Part shown: positions 10,003-21,700 of the stretch, one piece after another
How the letters are laid out: the number at the start of each line of letters is the position of its first letter
Numbering within the stretch: the stretch's first letter is position 1
Assembly (NCBI GenBank): GCA_963678675.1
Contig: OY783201.1
Location: 16,175,769 to 16,239,768 of the forward strand
From: Xiphydria camelus
Lineage: Eukaryota; Arthropoda; Insecta; Hymenoptera; Xiphydriidae
DNA: 64,000 nt
Direction: 5' to 3'
Notes under the pieces: generated by a model
What the model was told of the DNA's origin: nothing
Seen by the model: only the letters and a program-made list of their open reading frames with translations
Databases searched by the model: none
Made by a program: the position numbers and the translations under genes

Positions 10003-12260
10003 TATTTTGTTGTGAGAGAGGGCGCATTAACTTTCGTATATCATCTCTACGCTAAACTTATCTAATGTTAATACTCATGATATCCCAGCAGTATGCTGCT
10101 TAATTTGTCCAAATATGGATAATAAAAATTATCTTCAATCAATCAATCAATCTCTCAACAACTGCTCATCGGTGCACTTCAAAAGCTGAATTGCGACTCG
10201 TCACTCGAGATTGTTTAGTCGGTAAGGCCCGGCGAGGTTTGCTGTGATGGCTGCAGCCTGATACTTCATTGTTCCGATCCAGCTCTAATTTCTCTCGACG
10301 ACTGCTCGTCGGCGTACTTCAGAAGCATGATGTCAAACGTGTTCGTGCCTGTCGGAAAGCGGTGACGTCATCGCCCAGCAATAACGCGCGCGGCTCGGCA
10401 GACGAGTCGCAACCTGCGCAGTTGGTGAGCAGGGGTTTACAATGACGTCGTCGTCGATTCGGCCGGAGCTATACAGTAGCGTTGAAGGTTGCTCGGAGCG
10501 TCAAACGGAAAGGTCACTGTCAGTCACGAAGGCCTGACACCCAGTCAAACGGAAAGGTCACTGTCAGCCACCAGGAACCGACGCCTGCCAAGTTCACTGT
10601 CAGTCACCAGGGACTGACGCCCAGTCAAAGTTGAGAAGCTACGACATCATAGCTCGGGAATGGTGCAGTAGCGTTGAAGGTTGCTCGAGGAGTAAGTCTG
10701 AGCCTGCACGCCCGGCGAACCGCGCAGTAGCGACATGGATCGATGAGAAGCTGTAACGTCATCGCTCAGGAATGTGGCGCGCTCGGTTCGGTCGGAACTG
10801 CGCAGCAGCGGTGCATAGCAAGGCAAGTCGGAACCCGCACGCATGACATCACCGCGGACCGCGTAGTAGCGACGCAACGAGACATCGGACATCGGGCGCG
10901 ACGCCGCGGGGAGTGGGGGTTGTGCCCGAGAGCTTACCTGAGGTTGCGGTAGTGGATGATGTAGCGCGATTTCGAGTAGAGAGTCACCAGAAGCTTGGGC
11001 TCTTTCGAGGGTCCGCGAGATGGCGCTGCTGCAGAGCTCCGTCTGGGTAAAACTCAAAATGACCGCCCGCTGCTCGCCTCTTTACCGACCGATACCGCTC
11101 TGCCGGTAACGTGGTTGCGAGCGCATCTTTACCGACTGTCGCCACTCGGTCGGTAAAGTCGGTGAGCTCGAACTCCTCAGTAGCGCTAGTCGGAATCTGC
11201 AATCGGGGCGTGAGGGGTGTGGAGGTTTGCGGCCGCGCCGTCACGGCTCAAGGACTACGGGAATCGGATGTGCGCGCAGTAGCGTTGCAAGATGATGCGC
11301 TCGGGAAGTGGGAGTTTGTGAGATGGTGCTGCCAGTGAGGCCGGGGTCCGCGAGATCGCGCTGCGAGAGAAGTCGGGGCCCGCGAGGTGGCGCTCGAGTG
11401 AGGGTGGTTTGCAGCCTCGCCATCATATCTCAAATATATAGTGGATACCCACGAGATGGCGCTGCGGGGGCCCTCTTTACCGACTGATACCGCTCGGGGC
11501 CGGTAACGTTGGCATGCTCGAACTTTTCCGCAGCGCTGTGTGCACACTGCGAGATGGCGCTGCGGAGACTGCTCGTGCTTCTTTCCCGACTGATGCCGCT
11601 CGGTCGGTAACGTCGGTGAGCTCGAACTCTTCAGCGGCGCTGTGTGCGTGCAAGTCGGAACCTACATGAAGCGCGGGTGTGCAGACGAAGCGTGCGGGAA
11701 GTGAGAGTCCGCGAGATGCAAGGTCGGGGCCGCGAGGTTGCGCTGCGGGTCAGGGCGGCGTTCTCGAGATGGCGCTGCGAGTGAAGTCGCGCGAGGTGGC
11801 GCTGCGAGTGAGGTCGAGGCGTCGAGTTCGACCAATGGTGGAGCTCCGGGGGTGGGGGTTCGACCAATGGCGGCTCTTCGTCGGGGTAAAGTTCAAAAAG
11901 GCCGCTCGTGTCCCGTCGGTAAGTCAGAGCCCCGTCGGTAGGGCAGATATACGTCAGTAACAATGCGCCTCTGAAAGCGCGCAACCCGCCCGTGTTCCGT
12001 CGATAAGTTACTGGCTCCCCTGAAAGCATGCAAATGGTCCGTGGGTGACGCCGAACTCTCACAGCCTTACTACTCACGATGCGAGAAGAAAGTTTCGAGA
12101 AAGTGGAAGAGTAAAAACGTGAGAAAGACTCCGGGGAGACGCGTAGATGCGTCGACGTCCCGTGATGCGGTCCAGGGATAGGCGTAGGCGCGTCTCGAAG
12201 GCTGTATTTATGGGAGGTCAAGGACGATAGCGGAAGGCAAAGTGTGCCCGTGTCCTCCCG
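10003..12260. other. GC-rich block with degenerate repeats
   Basis: Mostly GC-rich with repeated phrases such as 'gagatggcgctgc', 'gtcggtaacgtcggtgagctcgaac' and 'gtagcgttgaaggttgctcg', arranged irregularly. Long frames occur on both strands with no recognisable domain and are read as composition effects. Looks like an old amplified repeat. Confidence 0.45.
10500..10627 (+). repeat. Three imperfect ~43-bp tandem units
   Basis: Units share 'ggtcactgtcagtcac...ctgacgcccagtcaa' with drift between copies. Confidence 0.7.
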
Positions 12261-12404
12261 CGAGTCTGGTGAAACAATAAATAATAATTAAATAATAGCT
12301 ACACTCCCATACACTCTATGTTGGCAGTATACTGATTTCGGCCATATTGAATTGTTCGAAATAAGCTCATCCCCCATGTCAGATCCCAATAAGCGTACTC
12401 CATC

Positions 12405-12567
12405 TGTTCCGAACTGAATCCTGTAGGCGCCTGTCGCCATGCAGCACGGTGTGCCGACCGTAATATGTGTGGTCATTTATATGTGTGTGGGCTCTCGCCT
12501 CGCGCAAGCCATATTGACTAAAGTCAGTCTTAGTTTCAACGGTGTCCGGACCTAATCTTCCCAAACA
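12405..12567 (+). repeat. BEL/Pao 5' LTR
   Basis: Starts TGTTCCGAACTG and ends CCCAAACA, with an exact-length partner at 18639-18801. Preceded by CCATC. Confidence 0.92.
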
Positions 12568-12569
12568 TC

Positions 12570-12582
12570 TGGTGCCGAAACC
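12570..12582 (+). other. Primer binding site
   Basis: TGGTGCCGAAACC begins two bases after the 5' LTR. TGG is the complement of a tRNA 3' CCA end; the tRNA identity was not determined. Confidence 0.7.
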
Positions 12583-12629
12583 CATTTATTGAACGTAATA
12601 ACTAAAAAGGTTCACACGCGTAAACAAAA

Positions 12630-13089
12630 AGTGAGTCGTGAGGCATCACCTAAAAGGCATTAAACTAGCTGATCCAACATTTGCAACTCCGTCTCAAATA
12701 GATCTCTTGTTAGGAGCAGACGTCTGCGGACAGCTATTCCTCAACGATCGCATCGAGGGTCCTCCAGGGACACCTATGGCATATGGTACACCAGTCGGAT
12801 TACGTACTCATGGGACCAGTTCACGGGAAATATGGCCATGACTCGCCGCAACGCTCTCGTGTCGTATCCAACCGCATTCAAACGATGGAAGAACTCAACA
12901 ACAACTTGAAACGGTTCTGGGAGGTGGAAGAATTCAGTAACATGGAAATCCCAACCCCGGACGAAAAAGGTTGTGAAGAACAGTTTGTGAAAACACACAA
13001 GAGGCTCAAGGATGGTCGCTATGAAGTTCGTCTACCGCTCAAGCCACAGGCCCACGAGTTACTTGGCGAATCGCGCTCTAACCCCTTAA
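12630..13089 (+). pseudogene. BEL/Pao protease edge and RT N-terminus
   Basis: Around 12650-12780 the motif LADPTF...IDLLLGADV is typical of the retroviral-type aspartic protease / RT boundary of BEL/Pao polyproteins. After a frame change, 12783-13089 gives the pre-RT linker with ...RFWEVEEFS..., GCEEQF and GRYEVRLPLK. The region is cut at 13086-13089 (TTAA) by the nested insertion. Confidence 0.85.
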
Positions 13090-13237
13090 TGCACATATTT
13101 AATTTGAGGATGTGGGTAAAAAAAAATCAAATTTTTTTTTACAGAAATTGAATGTTCTTAATCATAAAAATATATTTTTGACAAAAAATTTCATTGTACA
13201 TTACGTTACATTATGTTATTATATGAATATAAATTTA

Positions 13238-13975
<738 letters not shown>

Positions 13976-13983
13976 TAACCCAG

Positions 13984-14225
13984 AAAAATATTCTAGAATA
14001 TTTTGGAAATATTCCAAAACATTGTAGAACTTTCTAGAAAGTTTTAAAGCATTCTAGAATATTTCAGAACTTTCGAGAATGTTCTAGAACATTCTAAAAC
14101 TTTTGGAACATTTCAGAACAATCTAGAATACTCTTGAACATTCTTGAACATTTTAGGATATTTTAGAACATTCTAGAAGATCTTGGAACAGTCTGGAACA
14201 TTTTTGAACACTTTATGACACTGTA
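13984..14225. repeat. TTCTAGAA-rich repeat array with heat-shock-element geometry
   Basis: About 240 bp of imperfect repeats of ttctagaacatt. At 14072-14094 TTC and GAA triplets alternate five times with exact two-base spacing, the pattern bound by heat shock factor. Other TTCtaGAA pairs lie on both sides. Whether this is regulatory or only a property of the repeat unit is unknown. Confidence 0.75.
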
Positions 14226-14351
14226 GAGCACGAGATAGTCGCTGAAAGAAATCCATTGGTGCCTTATAGTGAAGCTCGAGTCCTAATCGGGATTGATAGC
14301 AAGAATCCACGTGAATTATTTCATGCCCGAGCGTGACTCGAGCGCCTGCAT

Positions 14352-14990
14352 TAAGAGGCTAAGGCGCTAGCACAATATCTTGCCTCAGAGTTCAAAATGA
14401 AAAAAAATGCTAAACTCTCATCTAAGTATCAAGATTTTATGGAAGAGTATAGATCCTTAGGTCACATGCATGAAGTCAGTGACCTTACGAAAATTGCTCA
14501 AATTGCTCAGCAATCGTACTGTATTCCACTCCACGGAGTAATGAAGAAGAACGACCCAGAAAAGAAGATTCGGGTGGTGTTTAATGAATCGCAAAAGACA
14601 AGCAGCGGGCATTCACTAAACTCGTTGATGTATCCTGGACCGAAATTGCAGTCGGACATATGGCTAATTCTCACTAGGTGGCGACTATTCAAGGTCGGAG
14701 TCACAGCAGACATTCTCAAGATGTACCGACAAATATCAGTCCACGAAGATAATCGGCCGTTCCAGCGAATACTATCAGATTTAATTCATCTGAGGAAATA
14801 AACACATTTGAATTAAATACTGTCACTCTTATGGACTCACAGCAGCTCCATTCCTTGCATTAAGGGTACTTAAGCAGCTCGTCGCAGATGAAGGCTCCAA
14901 ATACCCAATCGCAGCAAACATCGTCAGCAAAGGAAGTTACGTTGATGATTTCTTCTTCGGAGCTGACACTGTTGATGATGCTTTGATTGC
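14352..14990 (+). pseudogene. BEL/Pao reverse transcriptase core
   Basis: Contains EEYRSLGHMHEV, IRVVFNESQKTSSGHSLN and KVGVTADILKMYRQISV, the classical RT blocks for this superfamily. At ~14780 a frame change occurs, and the catalytic YVDD lies at 14938-14949 in the new frame, followed by FFFGAD. The catalytic residues are present but not in one frame. Confidence 0.85.
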
Positions 14991-15605
14991 CAAACAACAG
15001 CTCAACTTACTCAATCAAGCATGCTTACCACTGGCAAAGTGGTCATCCAATTATCCGGAATTATGCCCAGATAATGAGGCTAAACCAAGGAGAATCCAAC
15101 TGGAAGAAACTCTACGACACTTGGACTCATCTGGACGCCATCAACTGACGCATTCTCGATCCAAGTCAACGACTCAACCACTCGGTGCCAACGGAATACG
15201 AAAAGGACAATACTCTCCAGCGTATCGAAACTGTTCGATCCTCTAGGTTGGTTCGCTCCAGTACTCATCACCGCAAAGGTAATTATTCAAGACCTTTGGA
15301 TCACTGAATTGGATTGGGATGATCCTGCGTCGACAAAGCTAGATGAGATTCCGTGCAAATATCGAAAGCATCCGGCCAAAATTGGACAAATTATAAGAGT
15401 CGCAGATCAATGGAGGAGGTTTACGGACAACTTGCCCAAACTTGAGAAACTTTCGATACCCCGTTGGGCTTGCACATCACAAAAAGCTGTCGTTCACATT
15501 CACGGATTTTCAGATGCGTCTGAAAGGGCATACGCCGCAGTCATATATCTCAAATGCACCATTTCAAGGATGAAATCATCTGTTTATCACAGTCAAAACC
15601 AGTGA
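14991..15605 (+). pseudogene. BEL/Pao RT thumb and RNase H region
   Basis: Three frames contribute: a KWSSN...CP stretch (15030-15065), a KLFDPLGWFAPV block (~15220-15270) and, at ~15500-15560, GFSDASERAYAAVIYLK, which carries the first RNase H Asp. The remaining RNase H sequence is missing and the integrase follows about 60 bases later, indicating an internal deletion. Confidence 0.75.
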
Positions 15606-16215
15606 AGAGCACGTTATCAATTCTAAGACTAAGGCCTTTTTTGCATGCGGAGAATTACCTTCGCATTGGTGGACGTCTACAACGAGCATTCCTTTCATAT
15701 GACGAGAAATATCCTTTAATATTGTCAAAATACTCCAATTTGTCATTCCTGCTAGCAGATAATGCACACAAGGTCACCCTTCATGGAGGTACTGAAGTCA
15801 CCAGAAATTATTTAATCAAGAAATTCTGGATCATTCAAGGACGCAAAATCATTACGTCAGCAATACGTCAGTGTGTCATTTGTATGCGTCACAAAGTCAA
15901 CACAGCAGTTCAAATCATGGCCCCTCTACCTGAGGATAGGGTAAAACCTCAACGACCATTTGCGACCTCAGGTGTGGATTATACAGGTCCGATTAAACTG
16001 AGATCAGCTTCAGGACGAGGGCATAAATCTTTCAAGGCGTACATTTGTCTGTTCATTTGTTTTCCAACGAAAGCAATCCAGTTGGAGGTTGTCCCTGATC
16101 TCACTACAAAGGGCTTTTTAGCAGCGTTTAAACGCTTTTTGTCACGTCGAGGTCATTGCTCTCAACTATGGAGTGACAACGGAACAAACTTCCAAGGAGC
16201 TTCAGCCAAACTTAA
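15606..16215 (+). pseudogene. BEL/Pao integrase, N-terminal and core
   Basis: Shows an LRIGGRL start, an H/C zinc-binding region (HKVTLHGG ... CVICMRHK), the first catalytic Asp in GVDYTGPI and the second in LWSDNGTNFQGA. The chain is interrupted at 16212-16215 (TTAA) by the 1.3-kb insertion and continues at 17512. Confidence 0.88.
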
Positions 16216-17511
16216 GGGGTTATACGCTGTCAGAAGGCCGAAAAATACCGATTTTTCAAGAATTTTTCCTGGGAAAACATTTAAATTTATTAACTTAAAA
16301 ATTTATATATATATTGTGACAACTTTTAACTTTACTTTCATATGTTTCATTTGTCAAAATATTTATTTTTAAAGCTGCTAGAACCGATCTCTGGGAGCTC
16401 CTCTAAGAAAAAGGCGTCTTGCGGTGAGCACGATATCTCTGGATTGCATCATCTAAGATGAAAAAACCAAACAAATTTCGTTAATATAAGGTATTATCTA
16501 GTATTTAATCGAAGGAATAAGCAAAATATTAATTTTTGACAAAATTGCGGCTACTCAAAACAAAAGTATCGATTTTCGACATAAATTTAGACCTTAAATT
16601 GTTCATCAAATGGAAAATATTAATCGGCCAGAAAAAACCTTCGATCAATTACTAAAAAATAGACTTAAAAAGCTTGTGTAAAAATTTGAGACTGATCGGT
16701 TCAGCCGTTTCCGAGATATCTTGCTCACCGACTTCAAAAACGCAGTTTCGAGAAAAATGCGTTTAAAGTTTCAACAGCACGTTACACATAGTAAAAGGAC
16801 TAGAATCTATGGTACGAACTGCACACTTATCACATAACAAAACAATTTTAAAACCAAGTCCTCGTTCAGAAGCAGTTTCAAACTTCACAATTCCGTCACA
16901 GATTTTACACTTCACATATTTAGAAATTGCCGCAAACACTGTAATAAAGTTCAAAATTCGATATTCGACAGACGAATCACGCGGAACGAAGATTTCTTCT
17001 TGCATTTTAAATTTTTTCGCTGAGGCACTAAAACTACTTTTATCCGTCTCAACTGTCTCTTCGGATTAAAAATATTTCTTCGCTTTTTTGGTCTCGACTT
17101 TTGCACCTTGGAAGATGCTCTCTTTTCCCTACTACACTTCATTTTCACAGAGAAATCACAACAGAAAATATAAACGAGCGTACGAGTTTACTGCTTGGCT
17201 TCGCTATTTAGACTGATTACTTTTCAATATAACAGTTTGGGTATCTGAAATAAGGCATAACGGTATCAAAGCGCATTCCAGGTAATTAGCTGCCGCTATT
17301 AGTAAAATTAGCTACCGCGCTACCGCTTGGGCCTCTGCTCCTACTTTCTAACGCTCCGAGATGTCTTTGCAAATGTACGTGTAACTTATTTTAGAGAATA
17401 ATCGTCGGATTGACATGAAATTTTCTGTGTATGTACATAAATATATGTACATTACGAAAATAAAATTAAAAAAAAATCGATTTTTTGAAAATCCTGACTG
17501 CGTATAACCCC
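16216..17511. mobile_element. TTAA-target DNA transposon, ends GGGGTTATACGC
   Basis: Inverted ends GGGGTTATACGC...GCGTATAACCCC with TTAA on both sides (16212-16215, 17512-17515). Removing the insert plus one TTAA keeps the integrase frame open across the junction, which confirms the boundaries. It carries the N-terminal part of a Cys-containing transposase on the minus strand. TTAA target and ends are compatible with Kolobok-type elements. The shorter element at 44223-44944 shares interior sequence (gtttcgagaaaaa.gcgtttaaagtt). Confidence 0.8.
16763..17148 (-). pseudogene. Transposase N-terminal fragment (Mutator/Kolobok-like)
   Basis: A basic leader (KRASSKVQKSRPKKRRNIF, from ~17142) and, after a frame change, a Cys-rich domain with CKICDGIVKF...RGLGFKIVLLCDKC. 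This C-x2-C...RGL...C-x2-C arrangement resembles the N-terminal domain of insect Mutator-like/Kolobok transposases. No catalytic core follows. Family assignment is by motif only. Confidence 0.5.
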
Positions 17512-18222
17512 TTAAAGGAATGTTCAAGCAAAGTTCGGACTTCTACAAATGGACTTGCATATCGCTAGCTAAAGATGGAACGACGTGGACATTTATTCTA
17601 CCATCAGCACCGCATCATGAGGGATTATGGGAGGCTCGAGTAAAGTCGGTTAAATCTCACTTAGTAAAAATTGTCGGAGATCACACTCTCACATTCGAGG
17701 AGATGTCAAATTTACTTTGCCAAATTGAAGCCGTATTAAATTCAAGGCTATTGTATGCTACCAGCAATGATCCAACTGATTTGTGCCCCCTAACTCCGGG
17801 TCATTTTCTCATTGGGGAGTCTTTCACTGCCATACCAGAATCACCTGTAACAAAAGCTCAGGCAACAACATCAAGGTACAAACAGGTTACAGCTACGAGA
17901 AATCACTTTTGGAACCGTTGGAAGGATGAATATCTACAATCACTGTGCAAAAGCTTCATCGTTGGCCATCACCGAAACCATCTCTCAAACCTGGCATGAT
18001 GGTTCTAATTAAAAATGAACTTTGCCCACCAACGAAATGGCCACTCGCAAGGGCCATTGGAAGGGGTATTGGAAGTTTATCCTGATAAGTATGGTCACGT
18101 CAGAAAGGCACTGCTACGGACAGCTCACGGAGACTTACTTCGCCCCATCACCAAGATCGTCGTCCTGCCCATCAACTTGGAGAATAGATAAAAGAACATC
18201 ACAAGAGCTAGTGAGTAGCTAG
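17512..18222 (+). pseudogene. BEL/Pao integrase C-terminal part
   Basis: Resumes the integrase with FILPSAPHHEGLWEARVKSV, where the Glu of GLWEA is the third catalytic residue, then CQIEAVLNSRLL and LTPGHFLIGESF, and a C-terminal W-rich region (NHFWNRWKDEYL). Frame changes at ~18000 precede a short tail. The 3' untranslated part runs to the PPT. Confidence 0.88.
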
Positions 18223-18621
18223 TAAGAGTAAGTGAGTGGTAGTAAGCTAGTAAGAGCTAGTCAACTCGTTGTAATGAGTGGCATTTACCCTCTTAGATTT
18301 GTTAACTATTGCACAGAGTGGCAGATGCCCTCTCTATTCACTTATATTGTGATTCGGTAGTTCATTTAACACTATATTCATTTATAACTATTTAACTAGA
18401 AAACGTTTATAACTGCAAAATTATTTTATACGTAATATCAACGTATCGATCAAACGTAAATAGCAAACCGAATTATGTACGCAATGAACGATTAGAAGGT
18501 AATCAATAATTATACCGATGTAATATAAAACATACAGTATTCAGTCGGAACATGAGATATTCAAATCTGTATATCGTCATAATCTATAGTCTATGTTAAG
18601 TAGAGTAATCTTCGCTACACA

Positions 18622-18638
18622 CAAAGAGGCGGGCGGAA
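18622..18638 (+). other. Polypurine tract
   Basis: Purine-rich aaagaggcgggcggaa immediately before the 3' LTR; primes plus-strand synthesis in LTR elements. Confidence 0.75.
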
Positions 18639-18801
18639 TGTTCCGAACTGAATCCTGTATGCGCCTGTCGCCATGCAGCCCGGTGTGCCGACTGTAATAT
18701 GTGTGGTCGTTTATATGTGTGTGGGCTCTCGCCTCGTGCTAGCCATATTGAATAAAGTCAGTCGAAGTTTCAACGGTGTCCGGACCTAACCTTCCCAAAG
18801 A
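18639..18801 (+). repeat. BEL/Pao 3' LTR
   Basis: 163 bp, same length as the 5' LTR, with scattered substitutions; followed by CCATC. Confidence 0.92.
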
Positions 18802-18806
18802 CCATC

Positions 18807-20100
18807 TGCTGTGGTTTTCTGTAGTTTCGTGATAATATCGGTAGCCTAGATCCGAATGAAATGGAACTGCTAACGTTTATTTTTTCTGTAACTCGAAAAT
18901 AACGCAAACTAGTATTGAAACTACAATATATTTGAAATTTGCCACTTTAACTACTAATGGGATTACCCATTTTTCTAGGACGGATTTTCATCACACGCTT
19001 AAAATCGGCTTTATCTAATCCGATCCTAATAAAGGCGGTTTGGATGTCGATCGAGATACTTAAATCCTTTCGTAAGTAAGCTGGTTCAAAATGTAGGATT
19101 AGCTTCATTAGAGACCAAATTTAGAACCGTGGAAACGGTTTATCTTGGTTCTATTAACCATTACCAACTGTATTGGTATGCGAGGTAATTTGTTATTAAG
19201 GTTATTTTTTTATATTGACTAAGTTTTCGATATTCGGTTCGTCCCACAAAGATTAAATTGTTTCATTCCACGTTCATTTGGCTACCACAGCACGTTTCGT
19301 TTTGAATGTCCTGTTTTCTACTTATACAACATTACGAGCTTCGATAGAAGCTTGGCGTCAAGGACTAAGGCGAAGCGCCCGTCTGACGGCGAAACTCGAG
19401 AGCCAATTTGTACTCCGCGTATAGTTCATATCTGTAATGAGGTCCATATTTCTCAGTAGCTAAGATGTTTCGAATTATGAAATTAATATCAAATATAGTC
19501 TGGGTCCGGCATTTTTAATCGAGCCTATGCAGCACCAAATCTATAAACGGGTTTTAGAGATATGATTCTTCGAAGATAAAGCCTTGATAATCTTTAAGAA
19601 CTAAAATTTCTCATAGTCGTCTTCATACTTTCAGGGGGAACTCGATGCCAACTTTAAAAAATCCGTCTGCTGCTTTCTTCATTAGGCGACGCTAATAATC
19701 ATATACCGACCGATGTTACGAAAAATCATATATCGACTGATGTTATAAATGAACAACCTACTCTTGTTTCAACCACGGGATCGAGTTTCCTTTTTTCGAT
19801 TTATCTATCCGCCGGTAGGTACGAGACTCTTCTTAGGCGGAAAATTCAAACTTATGCAAATATATGAAAAATTGTAAGAGATACGATAAACTGGAGGAAA
19901 TTTAGGAGCAATATATAACGGATCGATCCTTCAGTCGTGATCATACTTATAATCAAACAGCGCGAGTCGATAAATTATATAAACAATAAACTTCAACAAA
20001 TATCTCAGAAACGGTCAGAGACACCCAGGTAGAAATATATCCGGGTTGTGCAAGGTTGAACATTGTTACAAGGTACGTTTTGCAAGGTTAAGCTGGAAGG
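18807..20100. other. No intact gene; possible old retroelement remains
   Basis: Decayed sequence. Besides the weak RT-like fragment listed below, two short near-repeats (atcatataccgaccgatgtta / atcatatatcgactgatgtta near 19695-19745) are the only structure seen. Confidence 0.4.
18955..19112 (-). pseudogene. Possible BEL/Pao RT fragment
   Basis: A minus-strand frame of about 50 codons contains SIDIQTAFIRIGLDKADFK, which resembles the 'DIEKAFLQI' block of BEL/Pao reverse transcriptases. No flanking blocks are convincing. Could be chance. Confidence 0.3.
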
Positions 20101-20104
20101 TTAA

Positions 20105-20487
20105 CCCTTTCGCTACGAACGGTGACTATAGTCATCCAACGACTGACGCTCGCTAGGTACGAACGGTGACTATAGTCACCCAACGACTGACGCTCGCTAG
20201 GTACGAACGGTGACTATAGTCACCCAACGATTCACGCTCGCCAAATACGAACGGTGACTATACTATACGTAATTACATTATTAAATTATATTTTCTAATT
20301 GCATTATGTGATAATTTTTTCACCTTTTCCTTTCTACGGGCGATTACAATCGCTATGCGTAAGATGCCGCGGTATTGAACGTACGACGGACACACACAAT
20401 TGCAGGTCTTCCGTAAGTGTACACTTTCGGCGTAGCGGCCCGTTCAGCGGGAGTAGCGCGCCGAAAGATCGGCCCGTAGCAAAAGGG
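20105..20487. mobile_element. piggyBac-type MITE, TTAA target
   Basis: Ends CCCTTTCGCTACG / CGTAGCAAAAGGG with TTAA at 20101-20104 and 20488-20491. CCCTTT ends with TTAA duplication are typical of piggyBac-family elements. The left part is a minisatellite; no coding sequence. Confidence 0.8.
20114..20262 (+). repeat. 44-bp minisatellite with palindromic core
   Basis: Four units starting at 20114, 20158, 20202 and 20247. Each holds gtgactatagtcac, a perfect 14-bp palindrome (first and last copies altered). Confidence 0.9.
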
Positions 20488-20821
20488 TTAATACAGGGTT
20501 GCTGCAGGCCTGTCTGTTCCTTGCATAGCCGAAACTGACCACTGCCCTGTACTGTTAGCCTATTTCAAGCTTGTAATAGGGACCGTGCATCCAAGCGTCA
20601 GCGTCCTCTAACGGAACAAATTTACAACTTGTTGGTGACTGTATTTGTGTTGGTTACGGGCGCTGTACGTTTATTTTGAGTTAATTGTTAATAATTTATA
20701 AGAAATGCCGAAATCCATAATATTCATTTAATTTAATTTTCAATAGGTAATAATCAGGCCAAACAACAACAAGAGTCAATACACATCTGACGTTTCGGTT
20801 CCTCTTCGAACCCTCGTCATT

Positions 20822-20865
20822 ACGTCTCTGAAGAGTGTTCGAAGAGGAACCGAAACGTCAGACGT
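20822..20865 (+). ncRNA. Hammerhead ribozyme motif
   Basis: Stem I ACGTCT (20822-20827) pairs with AGACGT (20860-20865). The core CTGAAGA (828-834) fits CUGANGA. Stem II is G(t)GTTC / GAACC with loop GAAGAG. GAAA lies at 20852-20855, then the self-complementary ACGT that forms the minimal stem III of Penelope-type ribozymes, then the GTC cleavage triplet ending at 20859. One bulged T in stem II is the only flaw. Cleavage after C20859 is predicted, probably as a dimer because stem III has no loop. Confidence 0.75.
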
Positions 20866-21068
20866 GTATTGATTCGTGTTGTTGTTTGACCTGATTATTA
20901 CCTAATGAAAATTAAATTAAATTAATTTTAAGCTACTACAGGCAACAGAAGTATTATCTTAAGAATTTTCTAATACCGGTAAAAAATGATTAAAGAGAGA
21001 AAATGAGATTTCTCCAAGAAGTGAGCAGCATTTATGGGGATAGAACAGGATCGGAGCTGTCTTAACAG

Positions 21069-21569
21069 ATGAGGATTTGGGATAGGATTGTCATTTTGGG
21101 GGAGCAACTTACGTTCTTGATTAGATGCAAAAAAATGAACATATTACCTGGACATATTAGAAATAACAAATTTTTTAATTTCACTTATGATAATTTGAAA
21201 GTTTTAACGAAGGCAAATAATTACTATCGTAACACGTTTAACAAAAGAATTCTGAATGTAGAGATTCAGGATGCTTCTATAAATTTAATGAATTAACGGA
21301 AATCAGTTAAGTTTTTCGAAAATAGATTAAAACGAATTTTACCCGTAGACGTATTCAATAAGTTTGTGTTTTCTCAAAGGAGTAGGCTTAATAGGATCAA
21401 GTATGAAAAAAGGGAAAAATTGAAAAATAAGTTTAAAACGGTCACATTAGGTACATCTCTTAACCTGCCGTCACACGCGCCCTTTATTTTAAGTGGCCAA
21501 TCACTGTATCATGTACCCTATGTATTTAATTTCGATTATCTAATAATCTATGAGGTTAATTTAACTTAA
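21069..21569 (+). pseudogene. Penelope-like protein N-terminal fragment
   Basis: One frame interrupted by a single in-frame TAA at 21294-21296. Features include a LGEQLTFLIRCKKMNILP segment and a Lys-rich KYEKREKLKNKFKTVTL, the pattern seen before the RT core in Penelope-type proteins. No RT motif follows, since the second flank starts at 21560. Confidence 0.5.
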
Positions 21570-21656
21570 CTTTTATTAGGAAATAATCAGACCAAAAAAC
21601 AACACAAATCACTGCACGTCTGACGTTTCGGTTCCTTTTGAAACGAATCCTTCATT

Positions 21657-21700
21657 GCGTCTCCGGAGGGGGTTCGAAGAGGAACCGAAACGTCAGACGT
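21657..21700 (+). ncRNA. Degenerate hammerhead motif
   Basis: Same layout as 20822-20865, with a perfect stem II (GGTTC/GAACC), GAAACGTC and AGACGT, but the CUGANGA core reads CCGGAGG, so it should be inactive. Confidence 0.6.

Noticed and set aside
11631..12221. 196-codon minus-strand frame
   Set aside because: GC-rich repeat block where stops are rare; overlapping frames on the other strand are equally open and no domain is seen.
13984..14225. CRISPR-like array
   Set aside because: Repeats are short, imperfect and without regular spacers; this is eukaryotic DNA.
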